From Bacillus sp. FJAT-27264 (GTDB lineage: Bacteria > Bacillota > Bacilli > Paenibacillales > Paenibacillaceae), in the NCBI RefSeq assembly GCF_001682855.1, contig NZ_MAQW01000012.1, positions 1,181,135-1,245,134 on the forward strand: a stretch of 64,000 bases of DNA, given 5' to 3'. Position numbers and translations under genes: made by a program. Every line of letters begins with the position of its first letter. Position 1 is the stretch's first letter. This document shows, one piece after another, positions 61,582 to 64,000 of this stretch. A model generated the notes under the pieces. It did no database searches. It saw nothing but the letters and a program-made list of their open reading frames with translations, and was not told where the DNA came from.

Positions 61582-62643
61582 ATGCTTGAAAACCATCGCC
61601 TAAAAGTCTTAATGGAAGTCCAACAGCAGATGCTGTTATCCAACTTTGATTTGAAGTTGTTTATGCAAACAATCTGCGATCGGATGTGCCTATTAACCGA
61701 TGCGGACGATGAAATGGTTTATGCCGCTGTCAGCGGTACCCTGCAGCCTCATCTTGGAATTCGCATAAAAAAGAACGGCAGCTTGTCGGGTTTGTGCGTG
61801 ACAGAGAAAGAAATTTTGTATTCGCTGGATACACAGCAGGACGATCGCGTCGACAAAAAAGCGACTATGAGAGTCGGCGCACGGAGCATGGTCTGTGTAC
61901 CCCTGTTCGACTCCAGCACTGCCGTCGGCGTGTTAAAAGTCATCTCCGGCCGTTCCGACGCTTTCTCTAGCCGCGATATTGAAACGTTGCAATTGTTATC
62001 GCTCGCCCTGGGTTCAGAGTTAGGCAAACAAATTAACTACGACGACAAAATTCGTGTTCTTAATGATTATGAGCAATTATTGATTCAACTAAGAGCTGAG
62101 ATCGAAAAACGTAAAGAACTAGAGATCGAGCTTATTCAATTGACAGAGCGAGACATTTTGACGGGCTTGTTGAATCGCAGAGGATTTAGCACTCGCATCC
62201 AGGGCTGGATTAATCAGGATAGTTACAAAGAAGACTCATTCGGTGTGTTCTACCTCGATTTGAATAAATTCAAGCAATGCAACGACACTTACGGACATGA
62301 AGTCGGTGATCTCGTACTTGTAGAGTTCGCGAAGCGAATCAAGCAAGCAGTTCGGGAGACCGATCTATTAGCACGTGTTGGCGGCGATGAATTCCTGGTG
62401 GCAGCATCGCTGAAAAACGGCTTCGACGACTTGGTACAGGTTGCTAAGCGTTTAATCGGGCAACTAGAGTCACCGATGCAGATCATGGAGCTTCAACTAC
62501 CGATGACCACTAGCGTCGGCTGTACGCTATGGGTGGAGGGCATGACGGAACTCGATCTCATTCGCGTGGCAGACCAATCGATGTATCTCGCCAAGACTAA
62601 CGGTACTAATAGAGTTGCTATTAAAGATGAGCTGGTAGTGTGA
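61582..62643 (+). CDS. GAF-GGDEF diguanylate cyclase
   Basis: The 353-residue protein has an N-terminal GAF sensor (MCLLTDADDEMVYAAVSGTL to about 165), a coiled linker (LIQLRAEIEKRKELEIEL) and a GGDEF domain (RDILTGLLNRRGFSTR, VFYLDLNKFKQCNDTYGHEVGD, RVGGDEFLV, RVADQSMYLAKTNG). The active GGDEF motif is intact, and RETD nine bases... residues before it fits the inhibitory I-site RxxD. It makes cyclic di-GMP from GTP, modulated by a GAF ligand. No transmembrane part. GGAGG precedes the ATG; it stands alone. Confidence 0.9.
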   Translation: MLENHRLKVLMEVQQQMLLSNFDLKLFMQTICDRMCLLTDADDEMVYAAVSGTLQPHLGIRIKKNGSLSGLCVTEKEILYSLDTQQDDRVDKKATMRVGARSMVCVPLFDSSTAVGVLKVISGRSDAFSSRDIETLQLLSLALGSELGKQINYDDKIRVLNDYEQLLIQLRAEIEKRKELEIELIQLTERDILTGLLNRRGFSTRIQGWINQDSYKEDSFGVFYLDLNKFKQCNDTYGHEVGDLVLVEFAKRIKQAVRETDLLARVGGDEFLVAASLKNGFDDLVQVAKRLIGQLESPMQIMELQLPMTTSVGCTLWVEGMTELDLIRVADQSMYLAKTNGTNRVAIKDELVV

Positions 62644-62885
62644 TTTCAGTTATACAGCTACCCCATTAAGAGGGTCACCGAGACAGTCAAACAATGGAAG
62701 CATTCATCGACGCCGCGAATCTCGGCAAAAGTGCACAATTGAAAGGCACCCGGGTGAGAGTCACTTTAGATTTAGGCTGTGAAAAACATTATAGAGAGTG
62801 GTCATTAAACTAAAGGGCAGAGCTTAGACTTTTATGAAGAAAAGAGGTTTTTATGGTGTTATATGTAATTAAGGTTGTGCAATAA

Positions 62886-63262
62886 ATGGATTATATGAAA
62901 ATGGGGGATTCAAAATATGGAACGAAAATCCAACTAATGGAAACCTACGTAAATATCGACTTTGGAAACTCACCCTTTTTAAAATTAGATAATGGGTTGC
63001 AAATTCCATACTCTTCAATCAAGGGAATAACAACAGGTAGAACGATACCAAATGCTTTTAAACTATATGGTGCTTTATTAGGAGGAATGGGTTATTTAGA
63101 TCAAATGGTGGTTATCAACTGCACTTTTTTGAAAATGAGCTTGAAACTCTTCATTTAGATTTGAATAGCTTTCAAGTTGGTAAGTTCAAAATATCAAAGT
63201 TGATCATTGGTGTTAAAAATCCTGAAGAAATAAGTAAAAATATTTCCGAAAGAGTGAAGTGA
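62886..63262 (+). pseudogene. Frameshifted small protein, possibly PH-like
   Basis: A frame from ATG 62886 (next ATGs at 62898 and 62904) reads KYGTKIQLMETYVNIDFGN, QIPYSSIKGITTGRTIPNA and GGMGYLDQ, then falls into a short out-of-frame tail ending at 63158. Shifting by one base near 63111 gives a clean continuation, NGGYQLHFFENELETLHLD, FQVGKFKISKLIIGV, then NISERVK and TGA at 63260-63262. The joined product would be about 125 residues with alternating strands, similar in outline to small bacterial PH-like proteins. No strong ribosome site is visible. A sequencing error could also explain the shift. Confidence 0.5.
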
Positions 63263-63321
63263 TAATTTGTTGATGAACTGTTCTTTGAACTAACGTCGAA
63301 CGATAGTTGAATGGGGTGATT

Positions 63322-63349
63322 GAGAGCCATCATTTACTTGATGGCTCTC
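63322..63349. terminator. Hairpin after the PH-like remnant
   Basis: GAGAGCCATC and GATGGCTCTC pair perfectly around an eight-base loop. The T tail is weak (TCCATT). Two GTGGCTCTCA or CTGGCTCTAA echoes of the right arm follow within 50 bases. Confidence 0.5.
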
Positions 63350-63397
63350 TCCATTAACATACTGGCTCTAATTTATTAACATCGTGGCTCTCATTCA

Positions 63398-63550
63398 TTA
63401 ACTCACTTTACTCCAAATATCTGACGCCAAATCATTAAACTCCCGGTTTATCTTCAGTTTTTCCTCATAACTGTATTCATTATTTTTCCAAGTTCTAATT
63501 GCTTGCGTACCTATATCTGTTGGAAATGTATTAATAGCTTCATAGCACAA
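63398..63550 (-). pseudogene. C-terminal remnant of an unidentified small protein
   Basis: The minus-strand frame reads CYEAINTFPTDIGTQAIRTW, then NNEYSYEEKLKINREFNDLA and SDIWSKVS to TAA. Its composition is that of a real protein, but there is no ribosome site before the only start (TTG at 63550), and a stop lies just upstream. Probably the tail of a lost gene. Confidence 0.35.
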
Positions 63551-63641
63551 AAATTATAGATTACTATGCAGCTTAAGCTTTCTATTCGTCCCATCATTCC
63601 GTTACCATCACTTGTGATACGTTTCCCTACGCTGTTTATTC

Positions 63642-63875
63642 TTATTTGAGCTGCCAGCCTGCCGCTTCCTGAAAACCCTTTTTGAGCTTGTACTCGTTCA
63701 GGCATACTTGCCTTGATAATTCGCCTAGCCCTGGAGGCATCAGCAGATTAGCATCCAAAATTTCTTTGGCCCGATGAAGGGCAGCAAGATCCGTTCTAGG
63801 CAAATCCGGCATAGTTAACGGCTTCTGAAGCAGCGCTTCACTCACGTATAGGGCAATTAGCTCCAATACCTGGCG
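63642..63875 (-). pseudogene. Internal fragment of an AraC-family regulator
   Basis: The minus strand reads VLELIALYVSEALLQKP, LPRTDLAALHRAKEILDANL, MPPGLGELSRQVCLNEYKLKK and GFQEAAGWQLK before a stop. That covers the approach and first helix-turn-helix of an AraC domain (LGELSRQVCLNEYKLKKGF). A TGA lies just before the fragment, and the second helix-turn-helix after GFQEAAG is absent. It is a truncated relic. Confidence 0.6.
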
Positions 63876-63929
63876 TCATCTTACTGCTGAATATTTGTCC
63901 CTTATTCCCGAAAAAAATTAAGCATAAAA

Positions 63930-63970
63930 AATACATCGCCAAGGGCATTCAACCCACGTAGCGATGTATT
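63930..63970 (-). terminator. Leftward terminator for a gene beyond the window
   Basis: AATACATCGC and GCGATGTATT pair, with an inner GGG/CCC. On the minus strand the stem is followed by a run of T, so a leftward gene probably ends just right of 64000. Confidence 0.75.
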
Positions 63971-64000
63971 CAAATCTTAAATCATGCATGTATATCCTAT

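Larger units (their letters stand above)
63263..64000. other. Right-edge region with gene remnants only
   Basis: No intact gene; contains a hairpin at 63322-63349, an orphan C-terminal piece at 63398-63550, an AraC fragment at 63642-63875, and a strong leftward terminator at 63930-63970, presumably for a gene beyond the window. Confidence 0.5.

Noticed and set aside
62694..62813. A 39-codon frame between the GGDEF gene and the PH-like remnant
   Set aside because: No ribosome site and no recognised motif; too short to support on composition alone.

Overview
The window looks like chromosomal DNA of a Paenibacillus-like, spore-former-type Firmicute. The grounds are strong AGGAGG-type ribosome binding sites on nearly every gene, TTG and GTG starts, lipobox lipoproteins, a tyrosyl-tRNA synthetase led by a T-box, a YesM/YesN-type sensor and regulator pair beside a sugar ABC transporter, a Btr-type AraC regulator fused to a siderophore-binding domain, and many stand-alone regulators facing small enzyme operons. 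No rRNA, tRNA, CRISPR array, complete transposon or prophage is visible. Assignments rest on motif and family recognition by eye; no search was run.

Layout. 0-6 kb: small enzymes (YdeI-like, VOC), a WYL regulator, and a response regulator / ABC ATPase / permease / histidine kinase operon of the antimicrobial-peptide-resistance type. 6-10.3 kb: an iron island with a ferredoxin-NADP reductase-like flavoprotein, a ferri-siderophore binding lipoprotein whose signal peptide is broken, two Fur-box-like sites and the Btr-like regulator. 10.3-17.7 kb: an AT-rich, decaying accessory zone holding an orphan membrane protein, a broken nucleoside-kinase-like gene, an OLD-like ATPase/TOPRIM-like protein, a transporter scrap, and a secreted beta-helix polysaccharide-lyase-like pseudogene with an internal inverted segment. 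18-29.3 kb: small regulator-enzyme sets (EamA exporter; AHSA1 plus ArsR; membrane-fusion protein plus ABC-2 permease; dihydrolipoamide dehydrogenase facing TetR; esterase plus NTF2-like; WYL regulator; tautomerase plus CMD facing LysR; TagA-like glycosyltransferase). 29.4-34.2 kb: DUF4261 and YwqG-like pair, an unexplained structured-looking spacer, an orphan gene, and tyrS with its T-box.

34.3-46.3 kb is a co-oriented catabolic cluster: FCD regulator, hydantoinase/oxoprolinase subunits A and B, a spermidine/putrescine-type ABC importer, an M24 metallopeptidase and an MFS transporter. Together they suggest import and ATP-driven ring opening of a hydantoin- or lactam-like compound followed by hydrolysis. 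Two of its gaps are packed with tandem repeats.

46.4-49.1 kb holds a 59-codon small gene, a DEAD-box helicase and a YgjP-like metalloprotease. 49.2-61.2 kb looks like a mannoside-use cluster: class I fructose-bisphosphate aldolase, a polyol dehydrogenase, a D-lyxose/D-mannose isomerase-like cupin, a GH2 beta-mannosidase, a three-gene sugar ABC importer and the YesM/YesN pair that probably controls it. 61.5-64 kb has a GAF-GGDEF diguanylate cyclase followed by gene remnants at the right edge.
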